Shown: positions 5,461-5,672 of the stretch, one piece after another
Layout: each line of letters begins with the position of its first letter
How positions within the stretch are numbered: position 1 is the stretch's first letter
Assembly (NCBI GenBank): GCA_019419725.1
Contig: DXZL01000095.1
Coordinates: 1 to 5,672 of the forward strand
Direction: 5' to 3'
Origin: Veillonella sp.
GTDB lineage: Bacteria; Bacillota; Negativicutes; Veillonellales; Veillonellaceae
DNA length: 5,672 nucleotides
The notes under the pieces: generated by a model
What the model was told of the DNA's origin: nothing
Database searches by the model: none
Seen by the model: the letters and a program-made list of their open reading frames with translations, nothing else
Position numbers and translations under genes: made by a program

Positions 5461-5672
5461 CTACTCAACTAATCCTTTTACGCGCACATATCTTTTATTA
5501 TCAAATGTATCAAGTTGTACATCTACAGAGAAAACATCTCTAAACAACTCATCCGATATTATTTTATTTGTTTCTCCTGACGTTACTAAATACCCTTCTT
5601 TTATAACAGCCATATGATGTGAATATTGAACCGCCTGTGTTAGTTCGTGAAGTACCATGAGAACGGTTAAAT
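5461..5672 (-). CDS. ABC transporter ATPase, C-terminal part (runs off right edge)
   Basis: The last 70 or so codons of a leftward gene are present; reading continues past the internal ATG at 5656-5658 to the window edge with no stop, so the true start is outside. The visible part reads LTVLMVLHELTQAVQYSHH, whose VLHEL holds the H-loop (switch) histidine of ABC ATPases. After it come AVIKEGYLVTSGE and a C-terminal segment typical of the iron-siderophore/heme/B12 importer ATPases (FecE/FhuC/BtuD group). Walker A, Q-loop and signature motifs would lie outside the window. It is convergent with the binding protein of the same transporter class, separated by 67 bases containing the terminator. It may power uptake for that binding protein, but with different transcription. 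Confidence 0.88.
   Translation of the reverse strand, partial: LTVLMVLHELTQAVQYSHHMAVIKEGYLVTSGETNKIISDELFRDVFSVDVQLDTFDNKRYVRVKGLVE

Overview
The window most resembles a low-GC, obligately anaerobic diderm Firmicute of the Negativicutes, and Veillonella is my best guess. This rests on the AT-rich composition, the CbiK-type (anaerobic, early-cobalt) cobalamin pathway, and the combination of a Sec-exported enzyme with a lipoprotein binding protein. It is inferred from gene content and codon style, not from a database match.

Layout. Positions 1-1881 (minus strand) hold part of an anaerobic cobalamin operon, transcribed right to left: cbiK (sirohydrochlorin cobaltochelatase, 1027-1881), cbiL/cobI (C20-methyltransferase, 233-940), then the 5' end of cbiA (a,c-diamide synthase, 1-203, running off the left edge). 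A second, divergent CbiK paralogue (2089-2970, minus) lies upstream, separated from cbiK by an intrinsic terminator. A 440-base AT-rich divergent control region (2971-3410) follows. It holds Fur-type box candidates on the left. On the right it holds a strong promoter, with an inverted repeat around its -35, that drives the plus-strand genes. Those are a third CbiK paralogue with a signal peptide (3411-4400) and a lipoprotein substrate-binding protein of the iron-chelate/heme/B12 class (4452-5393), ended by a strong terminator. The window closes with the C-terminal end of an ABC transporter ATPase on the minus strand (5461-5672), convergent with the binding protein.

The most interesting point is that three CbiK-fold proteins lie within 3.4 kb and appear to have three different fates. 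One is a standard cytoplasmic cobaltochelatase inside the cobalamin operon. One is a cytoplasmic copy that has lost one catalytic histidine and the active-site glutamate. One is an exported copy with all catalytic residues, very strong codon bias, and linkage to an ABC import system. The exported chelatase, binding protein and ABC ATPase resemble the Porphyromonas gingivalis Iht-type heme/iron uptake arrangement, where a CbiK-like surface lipoprotein accompanies an ABC importer. The inference is that this locus combines intracellular cobalt insertion for B12 with a cell-envelope system handling metal-tetrapyrroles or their metals. The sequence alone does not prove the substrate.
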